A stretch of 64,000 nt of DNA. It comes from Bacteroidales bacterium UBA2287 (GTDB lineage Bacteria > Bacteroidota > Bacteroidia > Bacteroidales > Tenuifilaceae). Positions 17,620 through 27,619 of this stretch are shown piece by piece. The stretch is from the NCBI GenBank assembly GCA_002345675.1, contig DDWL01000026.1:96239-160238 (forward strand), in the 5' to 3' direction. The first letter of the stretch is position 1; each line of letters starts with the position of its first letter. The notes beneath the pieces are model-generated. The model saw nothing but the letters and a program-made list of their open reading frames with translations. It ran no database searches and had not been told where the DNA came from. Both the position numbers and the translations under genes were made by a program.

Positions 17620-19353
17620 TTAATTATAATCCATGTCAACCTGAATGCCTAATAGTTTATCTTCAGGTAATTCATCCTTTAATTCCAAACAAATATTCTG
17701 TTGAATAATCGTTTGATATTCAACTTCAGTAAGATATTTATTTACTTCATCTAACTGATTTTGATTCAATGTTAAAATATATTGTTTGCCAGAAATTCTA
17801 ATGTATTCATCCAGTATTTTAAATAGTTCCGCTATTTGTCTAGGGTCAGTGTCGCTTAATAATCTACTATCATGAAAAATACAATTTACTCGATGCGCAA
17901 AACCTTTAAGCAGAATAGTTAAGTCGTAACAAAATATTTTTATATTACCAATCCCATCAGAACGATCGGCAGATATTTTCGCATCAATATCGTATCTTAT
18001 TTGATTATCCCCATCATTATTTCTAACTGTAATACCAGCAGTTGCATTCGGATAAAATCTTTTTGCCAATTCTCTGAAAAAATCAGTAGTAGATTTAATA
18101 ACCTCCTTAGCATCATCCAAATAATATTGAGTTTTCTCAGTTGAAGCAATAAAATTTTTTTCAGTCTTAATTTTTGATTTTTGGTATTTAGAAATTAATT
18201 CATCATAACGCTGAATGTTGACTTCCTTTGCCTTTAAATCTGATAATTTATCTTTTAGTTTTAAAACAATATCTAACGCTTGATGAGTATCTAAATATTT
18301 AAGTTTTGCATCTAGTTCAACCTTTTTTTGCTCAATAATTTTCTGCAACTCACTTAAAGAACGTGATAGTTCATTCTTCTTATCTAATAATCTTTTCTCT
18401 CTGTTACTCGATAGATGTTTGTAAAATTTTTCTAAGTCTTCTAATGTTTTTAAAGATTCTTGATTGAAAACCACTGAAGTTTCTTTGTAAATTCTTTCGA
18501 TATTTTCTCTTTTTATATCAGGTGAAATCTTTCTTGTCTCTTCAATATTAAGTATCTGATTTTCTATAAGCGTAATCCTATTTTTTGCTTTTTCTATTTC
18601 GAGCTTAATTTTATCGGCATCTTTATTTATCTCATAGTAATCATCAGCTACTTTAAAAGCTTTTAAATCATTTTCAAGCTTCAAAATATCTTCTTTTACC
18701 TGCTGACCTTCAAGGGTAGCATCTTTCTTTTGATTAAAAAAATCTTTAAGTAATTCATCTTGATTTAATTCCTTTACTAAATTTTTAATCCTTTCTTTTT
18801 CTTTACGAAGCTTAAATTTTTCTTCAACCAACAAAACATCAAGTCCTAATAATAGAGCATTTGTAATTTGAATCTGATAATCTTTTTTAACTGCATTTGG
18901 GTTATCATAATCAGTGTATGAAGCTTTTCGTGGTCTAATAAAAAAGGGAAGTAAAGATCTAAAACTTAATTCGCTTGTACCTGCTGGAATATCAAACAAT
19001 AGAGATTCAAACTTATTTTTGAATTTCGTTAAAGAAATTTCTTGTCCATTTAAAACAATTACATTTTGCTTATCTGTTGACCTTTCCGCTTTAAAAGTTT
19101 CACTTCCAATTTTAAATGTTAGCAAAAAAGACCAACCTGACAAGTCTTTTTTTAAGCTATCCTTTTTACTTGAACCTAAACAAAAATGTATTAGAGCAAT
19201 AATCAACGATTTACCAACTCCATTAGTTGTATTTCCCTTATCGGATGATTCTGGATTCTTTTGAATGGCAACAATAAAATTCAAACCAACCTCATTTTTA
19301 AAATGGACAGGTCTAAAGGATTCCTTATTTGCGGTTAATGAAATTAGTTGCAT
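17620..19353 (-). CDS. ABC-3C system ATPase (DUF2326, RecF/SMC-like)
   Basis: 577 aa. Walker A NTTNGVGKS with Lys48 near the N-terminus, a long coiled coil (about 165-430), and a C-terminal DUF2326 part with DRSDGIGNIKIF and FHDSRLLSDTDPRQ (near 475-515) that supplies the Walker-B-like region. This split-head SMC/RecN architecture is the ATPase of ABC-three-component systems (Krishnan, Iyer, Burroughs and Aravind classification). Start overlaps the end of the middle-component gene by 10 bases, so the three genes form one operon. Strongly AT-rich compared with flanking genes. Confidence 0.83.
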   Translation of the reverse strand: MQLISLTANKESFRPVHFKNEVGLNFIVAIQKNPESSDKGNTTNGVGKSLIIALIHFCLGSSKKDSLKKDLSGWSFLLTFKIGSETFKAERSTDKQNVIVLNGQEISLTKFKNKFESLLFDIPAGTSELSFRSLLPFFIRPRKASYTDYDNPNAVKKDYQIQITNALLLGLDVLLVEEKFKLRKEKERIKNLVKELNQDELLKDFFNQKKDATLEGQQVKEDILKLENDLKAFKVADDYYEINKDADKIKLEIEKAKNRITLIENQILNIEETRKISPDIKRENIERIYKETSVVFNQESLKTLEDLEKFYKHLSSNREKRLLDKKNELSRSLSELQKIIEQKKVELDAKLKYLDTHQALDIVLKLKDKLSDLKAKEVNIQRYDELISKYQKSKIKTEKNFIASTEKTQYYLDDAKEVIKSTTDFFRELAKRFYPNATAGITVRNNDGDNQIRYDIDAKISADRSDGIGNIKIFCYDLTILLKGFAHRVNCIFHDSRLLSDTDPRQIAELFKILDEYIRISGKQYILTLNQNQLDEVNKYLTEVEYQTIIQQNICLELKDELPEDKLLGIQVDMDYN

Positions 19354-19586
19354 TTGTATATTAATCCGTTTTTTTGGTCAATTGCATTTATTCCATACAG
19401 GAAAATAAATGTCATTATTAAATTGTCAAAACTATGCTTGGCAATATAGTACTCTTTTGATAAATCAACTTGATATATCTTCCAAATATCATCTATACTC
19501 ATTGGTTTGTCAAGTTTCGAAAGCAAGTAACTTCCAAATCCTAACAGCGATTGAGAAAAATTAATATGTTTAGAAGGCATTATCAT
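19344..19586 (-). CDS. ABC-3C middle component (MC6-like)
   Basis: 80 aa, no signal or membrane helix. It starts MIMPSKHINFSQSLLGFGSY, which matches my memory of middle component 6 of ABC-three-component systems, small winged-helix-like adaptor proteins that link effector and ATPase. It sits 3 bases after the effector gene and overlaps the ATPase gene by 10 bases. Size and position are as expected for the class; the exact role of middle components is unproven. Confidence 0.78.
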   Translation of the reverse strand: MIMPSKHINFSQSLLGFGSYLLSKLDKPMSIDDIWKIYQVDLSKEYYIAKHSFDNLIMTFIFLYGINAIDQKNGLIYKCN

Positions 19587-19589
19587 TTC

Positions 19590-20486
19590 CTATTCTTTTA
19601 AAGGTTCCTCAAAAATATCACAACTTTCAAAATATTTTGCCATAATTGTTAAAATAGGTGTAAGAAATGCTTGCTCATTCTTTGGCATACATTTGTTTAC
19701 TGTTTCCCAAAATAAAGAATCACCATTGTAATTTGGCATCAGTTCTTCATAAAGACCTATCATCTTTTTTTGTAATTCTTCGGCAAGAAAACTTTCATTT
19801 GCTAAAAATTCATTTAATGCCCCAAGATTAAAGGATGCCGTATCTAAATATTGTTTTGTTCCCTTACTAAGGTTGTTAAAAATTATTTTTTCATCCCAAT
19901 CTGGGAATTTAATAATTCCTTGCCCTTTCTTGACAGGAAGTTTCATAATAAAACCAAGAACTTGATTTAAAACTGAAAAATCAAGACTTGTTATTTGCTC
20001 CCAGTCAGGAAGAAAACCAACTATTCTAATGATTTGATCATCAGACAATCCAAAAACAATTGTTTCTATGTCTTTAGCGGTTAATATTTTACCTTTAGTT
20101 AATGAATTGTCTTTTACTATATTCGCAATTGTTTGATTGGCGTCAGCATTTACACCTTTATATTTATCATTTACAACAAAATAAAATTCTTTTACAGGAT
20201 TCCACTGAGAAATTAATCCAGCAAAATCTTTCTCTAATTTAGCGATAGCATCAGGGTAACTTTTACTAATATCTTCAGGGGCAAATACTTGATAAAATAC
20301 GCCCCTGCTTCTAATGAAACCATCATTTTTCCTATCTCCAATATTACCCCAAGGTTTAATTTGCTCAAATTCAGGTTCAGCATAATTCATAACCTGAGTA
20401 AATAAGTCTTCAAAAGCATTCCCATCAGACCGCCTTATCTTATTATCAAACAATATCCTTGCTAGGGTAATTTCTTCTGTTTTCAT
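19590..20486 (-). CDS. ABC-3C system effector with restriction-endonuclease-like N-terminus
   Basis: 298 aa counted from the ATG; an upstream in-frame TTG at 20501 is less likely. The N-terminal region has Glu26 (AFEDLF), GDRKNDGF (Asp51, Asp55) and FYQVFAPED (Gln66), a pattern like PD-(D/E)xK/Mrr-type nucleases, although the usual lysine after Gln-x is not seen. The rest (about 150-298) is helical and probably contacts the middle component. First gene of the three-gene operon. Expected to cut or bind nucleic acid when the ATPase is triggered (inference from the class). Confidence 0.75.
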   Translation of the reverse strand: MKTEEITLARILFDNKIRRSDGNAFEDLFTQVMNYAEPEFEQIKPWGNIGDRKNDGFIRSRGVFYQVFAPEDISKSYPDAIAKLEKDFAGLISQWNPVKEFYFVVNDKYKGVNADANQTIANIVKDNSLTKGKILTAKDIETIVFGLSDDQIIRIVGFLPDWEQITSLDFSVLNQVLGFIMKLPVKKGQGIIKFPDWDEKIIFNNLSKGTKQYLDTASFNLGALNEFLANESFLAEELQKKMIGLYEELMPNYNGDSLFWETVNKCMPKNEQAFLTPILTIMAKYFESCDIFEEPLKE

Positions 20487-20490
20487 ATTG

Positions 20491-20498
20491 CAAAAGTA
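20491..20498 (-). promoter_or_regulatory. Candidate promoter of the ABC-3C operon
   Basis: Minus-strand TACTTTTG matches the Bacteroidota -7 box TAnnTTTG exactly. It lies only 4 bases before the ATG at 20486, so the mRNA would be leaderless or nearly so. No clear TTTG upstream box was found. Confidence 0.35.
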
Positions 20499-20616
20499 CA
20501 AAAATCATTTTACGATACCACTTGCGATTGTAGTATCCTTTTTTTAGTCAGACATTAAACTTAGGGCTAACTTTGCTTTATCTTGCCTTTTATTCAGCAA
20601 AAATTTTCCAACAACC

Positions 20617-23600
20617 CTACCCCTTTGTAAACTTTCGGCCAATAACCAGTATATCGTCAATTTGTTCGTAGTTACCCTGCCAGGCCGCCAACGTTTCGAT
20701 TAATAAATCTCGCTGTTTATCGATGGGGTAATTGTTTAGTAAGGTTAACCGCTCTTTAAAGGATCGGGCCATGAATTTGCGCCCCTTGTCACCTCCCTGC
20801 TGGTCGGCAAAACCATCGGAAAAGAGGTAAATGGTATCGCCATCCTCGAGCTTAATGGTGTGGTTTTCGAACTCTTTATTTCGGCCTATTATATTTTGCC
20901 CAATGGCAATTTTACTGGCTTTGTACTCCATAAGTTCACCGTTGCGAACAAGGTAAAGCGAGTTATAAGCTCCTGCATACTGCAGCTCAAATTTTTCCCT
21001 GTCGAAACATATAAGCGAAATATCCATTCCGTCTTGAACCACTTCACCCTCTTTCTGCTGTAGCGCTTTAACTACCTCTAAATCGAGCTTGTGAAGAATG
21101 TCGGCGGGACGGGTAATGCCCATTTCCTTAACAATTTTGTTAAGCGAGTTAAACCCAATTATCGACATAAAAGCCCCAGGAACACCATGCCCTGTACAGT
21201 CGACCGATGCAAGCATTTCGTGGCCATTTAATTCGGTGGCCCAGTAAAAGTCTCCGCTTACAATATCCTTGGGTTTATACAAAATAAACATATTTTGAAA
21301 AGGATGCTCGCTGGGAAACAGTGCGTTTTGTATTCGCTTTGCATACCTTATGCTGTCGGTTATATCCTTATTTTTTCGGGCTAGTTCAATATTTTTTTCC
21401 GAGATTTCGGCTGTTCGCTGGGCAACTTTTTCCTCCAAAACTTGCTTTTCGCGTATAAGGCTCTTTTCCCTAACCTTAATGTACGAAAAAATGATAATAA
21501 GCCCAAGTACAACGGATAGTATAATAAACCAGGGCCTTTTATAAAATGGAGCAGCAATACGAAAACTGAACGAAATGGGGGCTGCATTCCATGTTCCCTC
21601 GCTATTGCTAGCCCGAACTTTAAATGTGTACTTTCCCGATGGAAGTGCCGAATAAATTTCGGTTGTACGTTCGGTTATGGGTCGCCAATCGGGGTCGGCT
21701 CCAACCAAAAATGTTTGGTAACGAATAGCCTCGGAATTCGAAAGGCAAATGCTGTTATAGTCGAAAATTATTGACCTTTCGCGCCAACTAAGTTCAACAT
21801 TTGGTATTAATTCTTTGTCGATATAGTTAACCCTAAAGCGGGTTATATGTGTTAGGGGTTCGGGTAAAGGGTACGATTTTAGGTTAGGGTTGTACTGAAT
21901 TGCCCCCTTAATGGTGCCAAACCACATATTGCCCTGTTTGTCAAGGTAAGCGGCATTGGGTTTTGCCTCAATACCAACAAATCCATTTTTTTGTGTGTAA
22001 GTGTAAAGCCTATTATTTTTCAGGTTTAGCTTATTCAATCCTTTATTTGAGCCAATAAAAATGTTACTGTGCTCGTCGGATGCTACAAACGAAATGTAAT
22101 CGGCGAGAATTCCATCGGTTTCCCTGTACTTTGCTGAAATGGTGTCGCTATCGATAACCAGAACCCCTGTTGCGTCGGTGCCAACCCATATTCGTCCGAG
22201 TGAATCCTCGGTAAAGGATTTTGGTGTAAAAACCTCGGCAAGTTCGATCCGCTTAATAGTTGTATCTTTTATTGTTGTAATCCCTTTTCCCGACGAACCA
22301 ACCCAAAGGGTTTGCTTCGAATCGTAAAATAATGCAGTAATTTCGTTACCGGCAATACCCGCTGCTTGCGTAAGCCGCTCGCCCTGTTTTAATTTTAGGT
22401 CGTAGTAAATTAGTCCATCAATTGTGCCAATCCAAAGAGCATCGTCGTTGTCGATTTCAAGGGCAGTTACAATTCGTTCGCGGGGAAAATATCGATTGTT
22501 TAAATTTATGTCGAACTCAAATTTATCTTTTTCGAGAATATACTGAAATATTCCACCACCGTCGGTTCCTATCCACAGGTTTCCCCTTTTATCTTCTTTT
22601 ATAAACCTTATTTTGTCGTGAATAAAACTATTGGATAAATTATAAACCTTATAGCGACTGCCTTCAGGCTTACTTGGGTCGTAGCGAGTTAGTCCGCCAT
22701 CTGTACCAAACCAAAAACGCCCTTTACGGTCGCTCGAAATTGCCCAAACCTGTGGGTTTCCTAATCCATTCTCTTCAACATGAGCTACAAAGTGCATTCC
22801 CTTAAAAATGGCAAGGCCATTCTCGTTGGTTCCAATAAGCATGTTCCCTTCAACATCTTCGTGTAAGCAGCGTATAAAGTTGTCGGTAAGGCCGTTGGAT
22901 GTATTAAAATTAACCATTTTGTCATCACAAAATCGAGTAATACCCCCACCCCACGTACCAACCCAAATTGTTCCTTCCCTATCCTCGGAAATACAGCTTA
23001 TAAAGTTGTGCGCTAGGCCATCGCGCGTGTCGATAATTGTAAACTTTTTAGTTAATGCTTCTAATTTGTAAATACCTCCGTTATGGGTTCCCATCCAAAT
23101 ATTTCCCTTGCTATCGGTAAGCATCGAGGTAACTTGAAAGTACCGAGGAGTTCCGTCGATTACGAAATTATTAAAAACTTTTTTTTCGATATCGAATACT
23201 TTTATGCCCACATCGGTAATAAAGTAAATGGTGCTGTCGGGCGAAACCATGGTGCCAAAAACCCTGTCGCTTAGCGACTTTCCTTTGAAGTGCGTAAAAA
23301 TTACAGTGTCGCGGTATTGCTGGGGATTGCTAATTAGCAAAACTCCCGATGCGGCAGTTGTAATCCATAAATTATCGTTTCCAGCATTGGTAATCGAAGT
23401 AATGTCGGACATTGACAAGTTGGCAAACGCATTGATGGCAACGAATTTCTTTTCAGAAAACACGCTTACTCCACCATCGTTATGCCCAAACCAAATATCG
23501 CCATTTGCAAGTTGATGAATTACCCTCACTCCGCCTGGAGCAAGGCCATGCTCGGTTGAAAAGTTGGTGAAGTTTGCCCCATCGAATCGCGAAACGCCAC

Positions 23601-23787
23601 CAGCAGTTCCAAGCCACAAATACCCTTGAGTGTCCTGATGAAGGCAGTAAACCTTCGATTGCGACAGCCCATTAACTACGCTATAGCTATCGAAGTAGTA
23701 GGTTTGGGATTGTGCTGGCGTACATGTCAACAAAAAAAAGCAAAAAACTAGTAATCCTTTTATAATTGATAGTTTTTTAATTGCCAT
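20617..23787 (-). CDS. Beta-propeller (Reg_prop) sensor with SpoIIE-type PP2C phosphatase output
   Basis: 1056 aa. Signal peptide (1-28), a large periplasmic two-propeller region made of Reg_prop repeats (about 30-650; repeated LWxGTxGG motifs), a Y_Y_Y domain (about 690-755), one membrane helix (about 757-775), a coiled coil and a C-terminal SpoIIE/PP2C domain with SGDFYW, VDCTGHGVPGAFMS and SDGFADQ metal-binding motifs. This is the hybrid two-component sensor architecture with the kinase replaced by a serine phosphatase. It follows the caspase gene by 36 bases, likely one operon. Substrate would be an anti-sigma-factor antagonist or SiaC-like protein. Confidence 0.88.
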   Translation of the reverse strand: MAIKKLSIIKGLLVFCFFLLTCTPAQSQTYYFDSYSVVNGLSQSKVYCLHQDTQGYLWLGTAGGVSRFDGANFTNFSTEHGLAPGGVRVIHQLANGDIWFGHNDGGVSVFSEKKFVAINAFANLSMSDITSITNAGNDNLWITTAASGVLLISNPQQYRDTVIFTHFKGKSLSDRVFGTMVSPDSTIYFITDVGIKVFDIEKKVFNNFVIDGTPRYFQVTSMLTDSKGNIWMGTHNGGIYKLEALTKKFTIIDTRDGLAHNFISCISEDREGTIWVGTWGGGITRFCDDKMVNFNTSNGLTDNFIRCLHEDVEGNMLIGTNENGLAIFKGMHFVAHVEENGLGNPQVWAISSDRKGRFWFGTDGGLTRYDPSKPEGSRYKVYNLSNSFIHDKIRFIKEDKRGNLWIGTDGGGIFQYILEKDKFEFDINLNNRYFPRERIVTALEIDNDDALWIGTIDGLIYYDLKLKQGERLTQAAGIAGNEITALFYDSKQTLWVGSSGKGITTIKDTTIKRIELAEVFTPKSFTEDSLGRIWVGTDATGVLVIDSDTISAKYRETDGILADYISFVASDEHSNIFIGSNKGLNKLNLKNNRLYTYTQKNGFVGIEAKPNAAYLDKQGNMWFGTIKGAIQYNPNLKSYPLPEPLTHITRFRVNYIDKELIPNVELSWRERSIIFDYNSICLSNSEAIRYQTFLVGADPDWRPITERTTEIYSALPSGKYTFKVRASNSEGTWNAAPISFSFRIAAPFYKRPWFIILSVVLGLIIIFSYIKVREKSLIREKQVLEEKVAQRTAEISEKNIELARKNKDITDSIRYAKRIQNALFPSEHPFQNMFILYKPKDIVSGDFYWATELNGHEMLASVDCTGHGVPGAFMSIIGFNSLNKIVKEMGITRPADILHKLDLEVVKALQQKEGEVVQDGMDISLICFDREKFELQYAGAYNSLYLVRNGELMEYKASKIAIGQNIIGRNKEFENHTIKLEDGDTIYLFSDGFADQQGGDKGRKFMARSFKERLTLLNNYPIDKQRDLLIETLAAWQGNYEQIDDILVIGRKFTKG

Positions 23788-23823
23788 GGATACTGGTTTA
23801 TGTGAAGACGGTTCGTAAATAAT

Positions 23824-26184
23824 TTACTTTTTAGTTATAAAGAAGAACGTTCCGCCCTCATCTTCGAGTCCCGATATTTTTCCGAATTTAGGTTTTTGCT
23901 TATGCGATTGCGAAACCACTTTCGAAACATTTATTACAATGTTTTCGATTGGGAGGCAATAGTTGGGATTATTCCTTAACACGGTTGCAAATGTTCGGGT
24001 AAACTGGGAGTCATCGGCTGCCAGCTCGTATCCGGCCGACGAAAGCACCTGCGACGATTTAAATCGTGTAGCTTGCCAGTCGTCGCATTTGCGCTCCTTA
24101 ATATCGTCACGCATGGCCTGATAAAATGTTGGCCCCGACTCGCATGCATCGGTAATTACCAGCGTGTGAGTTACAAAGCGCGAGTAAGATTGCATTGAGG
24201 CTTTAAGATTGTTGATATTGTAATAGGTGTACTCATCGTCGCGGCGAGCATCAACTGGAATCCAGTAACCCGTTTCATTTATGAACTTGCCATGACCTGC
24301 ATACCAAACTAGTAGTGAATTCACATTGTTGCTACGAACCAAATCGCGAAGTTCGATGGAGAAGAAGCGCTCCATTTCGGCCTTGGACATATCCTTTTTA
24401 TGAACAATGTTATGGATTTGGTAGTTGATAAGTGCCGATTTTAGTAAGGTTACATCGTTAGCGGGGCCATCGAGACTGGCAAAGGTAGTGTAGTTCGAAT
24501 TTTCGATAAAAATAACCCACGTTAAACCCATTGGGTTATCCTGCGAAATGCCAACTCCTTCGCGATTTAAAGCAAAAGCTCTGGTGGTAATATTTCCGTA
24601 AATGTCGGTTGCGGTAACTTCCACCTTGTTCTTGTTGGCAATATCGATAGTTGCCGAGAAAACAGGGTTTTGCTCGTCGGCTTTAAAACTTGCAATAACC
24701 CCATCGATTAGGATGGATTTAATACGACTTTCGTCCTGAACACGACCTTCGAAGTAGATTCGTTGATCGGGGGTGCTAAGAAAAATTTCGTTGTTATCGG
24801 ATGCGTAAGGAGCTATAAGTTGAACGGTTGGCGGAGTAGTTTCGGTTCGTTTCAATTTAAGGGGCATGTTAAGCACATTATCGTAAGCATCCTTGGCTGT
24901 AAAGGTAATATTGTCGATTCCCTCAACAGGAATGCTAGCAGCAAACGTTAGCATGCCACCCGATTCGACAACACTAACAGGAGTTTCGTTAATTGTAAAA
25001 AGTAAAACTTTACTTTCGTCCTTAACGGTACCTTTAATGTCGAGGGTTTTAGCGTTACTTGGAACATTAATGGTTAGGCTGTCCTTATCCCAGAAAGGTT
25101 GAAGAATTGAGACTGTTGGAGCATTCGCTTCGCGATGAAGTTCGAAAAGACGGGCATTGGCTTCCTTAAGCATTTTTTGAGCTTTAACGTCGTACTCCGA
25201 AAGGGCTGTAAGTTTTTGGTAATCCTTAATTGCATCAGCAAAATTCGATATTTGCTCGTAGCAATGAGCCCTTTGAAAATAGGCATCGGTGTAGGTTGGC
25301 TTTATCGAAATGGCTTTATTAAAGTCGTTTATGGCATTTTGATGCTGACTGAATTGCTGGTAGTAGGTTCCCCTAATGTAAAACAGCTCGGCATCGTCGG
25401 TAAAAAGGACTAATGCTTTGGATATATCGTTAATAGCATTTGGGAAATCGATTCGTTTAATGTAAACCTTGCTGCGTACCACAAAAGCGTTTCGCGCTTT
25501 AGGATTGAGAGCAAATGCTTTATTCACATTCTGTAATGCTAAATCGAGTTTATTTGTTTCAACCTGAACGTTTGCCAAGGCAATAAAGCCATCGACAAAC
25601 TTCTTATTAATTTTAGTTGCTTTTAGGTAATTAGCTTCAGCAATTTCGAAAAACTTTAATTTTTCGTGAACTGCACCTTGAAGGTAGTAACTGGTAAAAT
25701 CCTTTTTATTAATTTTAATTGCAGTAAAGCCAATAGGAATAGCCTCCTGCCAACGTTCCATGGCGTCGAGAGTGCGAATTTTTGTTTGTAAAGTTGGAAC
25801 GTCCTTTGGTTTTAACTTTAGTGCTTTATCGAGCGATACAAGAGCTAAATCGTACTTGCCTTGTAAAAACAAAACTCTACCTGTATTGTGGTAAAGCTCG
25901 GGGAGTCTCTTTTTAGGAATAAATGAAGTAACCCTATCGTAATCGGCTTCTGCATCTTTATAGTTGCCCGTGGCCTCGTTTGCCTTGGCTCTTTCCATGT
26001 ATGCATCGACATACTGTGGGTCTAAGTTAATGGCCTTAGTGAATTGGTCAATGGCATCGGTATACTTCGTAGCTTTTACAAACTCTTTTCCTGTTTTTAA
26101 AAATTTACTTGGTTTTTGGGCAAAGGAAGTGCTGCTTGAAAAGAGCAAAAGCAAAACGGCAAGGGTGCTAATTATTGTTTTCAT
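23824..26184 (-). CDS. TPR / Ig-like / caspase-family (C14) protein
   Basis: 786 aa. Signal peptide (1-22), eight or more TPRs (about 27-330), two Ig-like beta domains (about 350-530) with repeated TVQLIAPYAS/VKDES patterns, then a caspase p20-like domain (about 545-775) with catalytic His631 in WYAGHG and Cys681 in TDACESG. The dyad is intact. It is exported, so it probably acts in the periplasm or at the surface. The phosphatase gene follows by 36 bases. Substrate and trigger unknown; bacterial caspase homologues take part in stress, defence and cell-death responses. Confidence 0.87.
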   Translation of the reverse strand: MKTIISTLAVLLLLFSSSTSFAQKPSKFLKTGKEFVKATKYTDAIDQFTKAINLDPQYVDAYMERAKANEATGNYKDAEADYDRVTSFIPKKRLPELYHNTGRVLFLQGKYDLALVSLDKALKLKPKDVPTLQTKIRTLDAMERWQEAIPIGFTAIKINKKDFTSYYLQGAVHEKLKFFEIAEANYLKATKINKKFVDGFIALANVQVETNKLDLALQNVNKAFALNPKARNAFVVRSKVYIKRIDFPNAINDISKALVLFTDDAELFYIRGTYYQQFSQHQNAINDFNKAISIKPTYTDAYFQRAHCYEQISNFADAIKDYQKLTALSEYDVKAQKMLKEANARLFELHREANAPTVSILQPFWDKDSLTINVPSNAKTLDIKGTVKDESKVLLFTINETPVSVVESGGMLTFAASIPVEGIDNITFTAKDAYDNVLNMPLKLKRTETTPPTVQLIAPYASDNNEIFLSTPDQRIYFEGRVQDESRIKSILIDGVIASFKADEQNPVFSATIDIANKNKVEVTATDIYGNITTRAFALNREGVGISQDNPMGLTWVIFIENSNYTTFASLDGPANDVTLLKSALINYQIHNIVHKKDMSKAEMERFFSIELRDLVRSNNVNSLLVWYAGHGKFINETGYWIPVDARRDDEYTYYNINNLKASMQSYSRFVTHTLVITDACESGPTFYQAMRDDIKERKCDDWQATRFKSSQVLSSAGYELAADDSQFTRTFATVLRNNPNYCLPIENIVINVSKVVSQSHKQKPKFGKISGLEDEGGTFFFITKK

Positions 26185-26370
26185 GGCAATTTATTTTTGG
26201 TTTTTGAAAGCATTTTTTTGACAAATTTTTATCATAGCAATTTATGACATTTTATAGTTAAAACCAACTTTTGCTCACAAAATTCGTTCCATATTTTAAT
26301 GCAAAAATATTCGAGGTAAGGCATTTAGGATAATTAAAAAAAAAGACGGGGGACTTGGTAGCAGTAATTG

Positions 26371-27246
26371 CTATATCAATGAATCGGCAACAAGAATAAG
26401 CATTAGAATTAACTGATATGAATTAAGCAGAATCATTGCTCTTGTGATACTTTGATTTGAAACAGGTAATAGTACCCATTTTGCGATGAAAAAAATTGAT
26501 AGTATTAAGAAAAAAAATAGAAAATAACCATATAAATCGTTGTGAATAATTCCAAAAAGTGAAATGGGAACAATGGCAATACTCGAGGCCACAATCCAAA
26601 GAAGGGTAACCTTTAGGATGGTTTTTACTTCCCAATACTTTGTAAGCGAAGCAAGTCCAGCCAATTCGTATTCTTTACCATACTTACAAACCAGTAAAAG
26701 AAAGTGAGGTACCTGCCACATTACTAAAAAAAACGATACGAATAGCGCTTTCGAAATGGGTTGGCTTGAATTTGCTGCCAAAAAACCTATAGCAAAAGGA
26801 ATTGCACCCGTTAAAGTTCCAACCAGCAAAGCCCAAACAGAAGTTCGCTTCAAAGGTGTATAAACGGCCAAGTACCAAAAGGCGTTAAATAGCCCAAGAA
26901 TTGCAGCCCAAAAGTTAATGGTAAAAAGTACTATAAAGCCCAAAAGAAGCAACGAAATACCAATAAAAACAGCCGTTGAACCCGAAACGCTACCGCTTGC
27001 CACTGGGCGATTTTTTGTGCGCTTCATAAGCGCATCGGTTTTTCGCTCTAAAACCTGATTTAATGCCGAAACCCCCGATGCCATAAGTAAAACTCCAAGT
27101 GTAGCCATAAACAAATTGGGGCTAACCTCGCGACTTGCCATTGCAAAACCAGCAAACGTGGTAAAGCTAATGGCAAGCGAAACTAGGGGTTTTGCAAGTA
27201 CTAAAAAATCCCTTAAAAATCGTGCGCTAATCATATTTGCAAGCAA
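26371..27246 (-). CDS. ctaB: Protoheme IX farnesyltransferase (heme O synthase)
   Basis: 291 aa, UbiA-superfamily with about eight to nine membrane helices and the first Asp-rich motif NQVLERKTDALMKRT (63-77), specific for heme O synthases. It converts heme b to heme O for heme-copper oxidases. It is 6 kb from the cox operon rather than in it, an arrangement also seen in other Bacteroidota. The start at 27246 gives an N-terminal MLANMISARF extension; an ATG at 27234 is possible. Confidence 0.9.
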   Translation of the reverse strand: MLANMISARFLRDFLVLAKPLVSLAISFTTFAGFAMASREVSPNLFMATLGVLLMASGVSALNQVLERKTDALMKRTKNRPVASGSVSGSTAVFIGISLLLLGFIVLFTINFWAAILGLFNAFWYLAVYTPLKRTSVWALLVGTLTGAIPFAIGFLAANSSQPISKALFVSFFLVMWQVPHFLLLVCKYGKEYELAGLASLTKYWEVKTILKVTLLWIVASSIAIVPISLFGIIHNDLYGYFLFFFLILSIFFIAKWVLLPVSNQSITRAMILLNSYQLILMLILVADSLI

Positions 27247-27379
27247 TTCGGAACAGCAACAGCGTTGGTTATTTTAAATATACCGCTATGATTTAAAATT
27301 CATAGGTTTTCTTCATTTTCTCTACAAACAATTGAAGAACTGGAAGTCAGAATAAAAAATAAAAGAATACAATATCAAA

Positions 27380-27616
27380 TCAATTTATAACTAAGTCAAT
27401 TTCGTAAATTGAATATTGAAGTTCGTTTATTAATTCTTCCTCTGAATATTTGTAACTATCTATATATTTGATATTTAGGTTTATGTCAAAGTAATAGAAG
27501 AAATTAAGTTTTTTGTATAAGAGCCAAGTTGATGAGATAATTCCATTTCTTTTAGAAAGTTGAAAACCATCAACTTTGTTGGAATTCAAAACATTAATTA
27601 CTTCCTTGATATTCAT
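27380..27616 (-). CDS. Small hypothetical protein
   Basis: 78 aa, AT-rich, mixed charged and aromatic residues, no signal or membrane helix. An ATG start and an uninterrupted frame support it, but no family was recognised. It lies between ctaB and a structured repeat element, on the same strand as both flanking genes. Confidence 0.45.
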   Translation of the reverse strand: MNIKEVINVLNSNKVDGFQLSKRNGIISSTWLLYKKLNFFYYFDINLNIKYIDSYKYSEEELINELQYSIYEIDLVIN

Positions 27617-27619
27617 TAT

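Noticed and set aside
17620..20501. Restriction-modification or Wadjet/MksB system
   Set aside because: No methyltransferase or condensin-type partners; gene sizes and DUF2326 motifs fit ABC-3C better.
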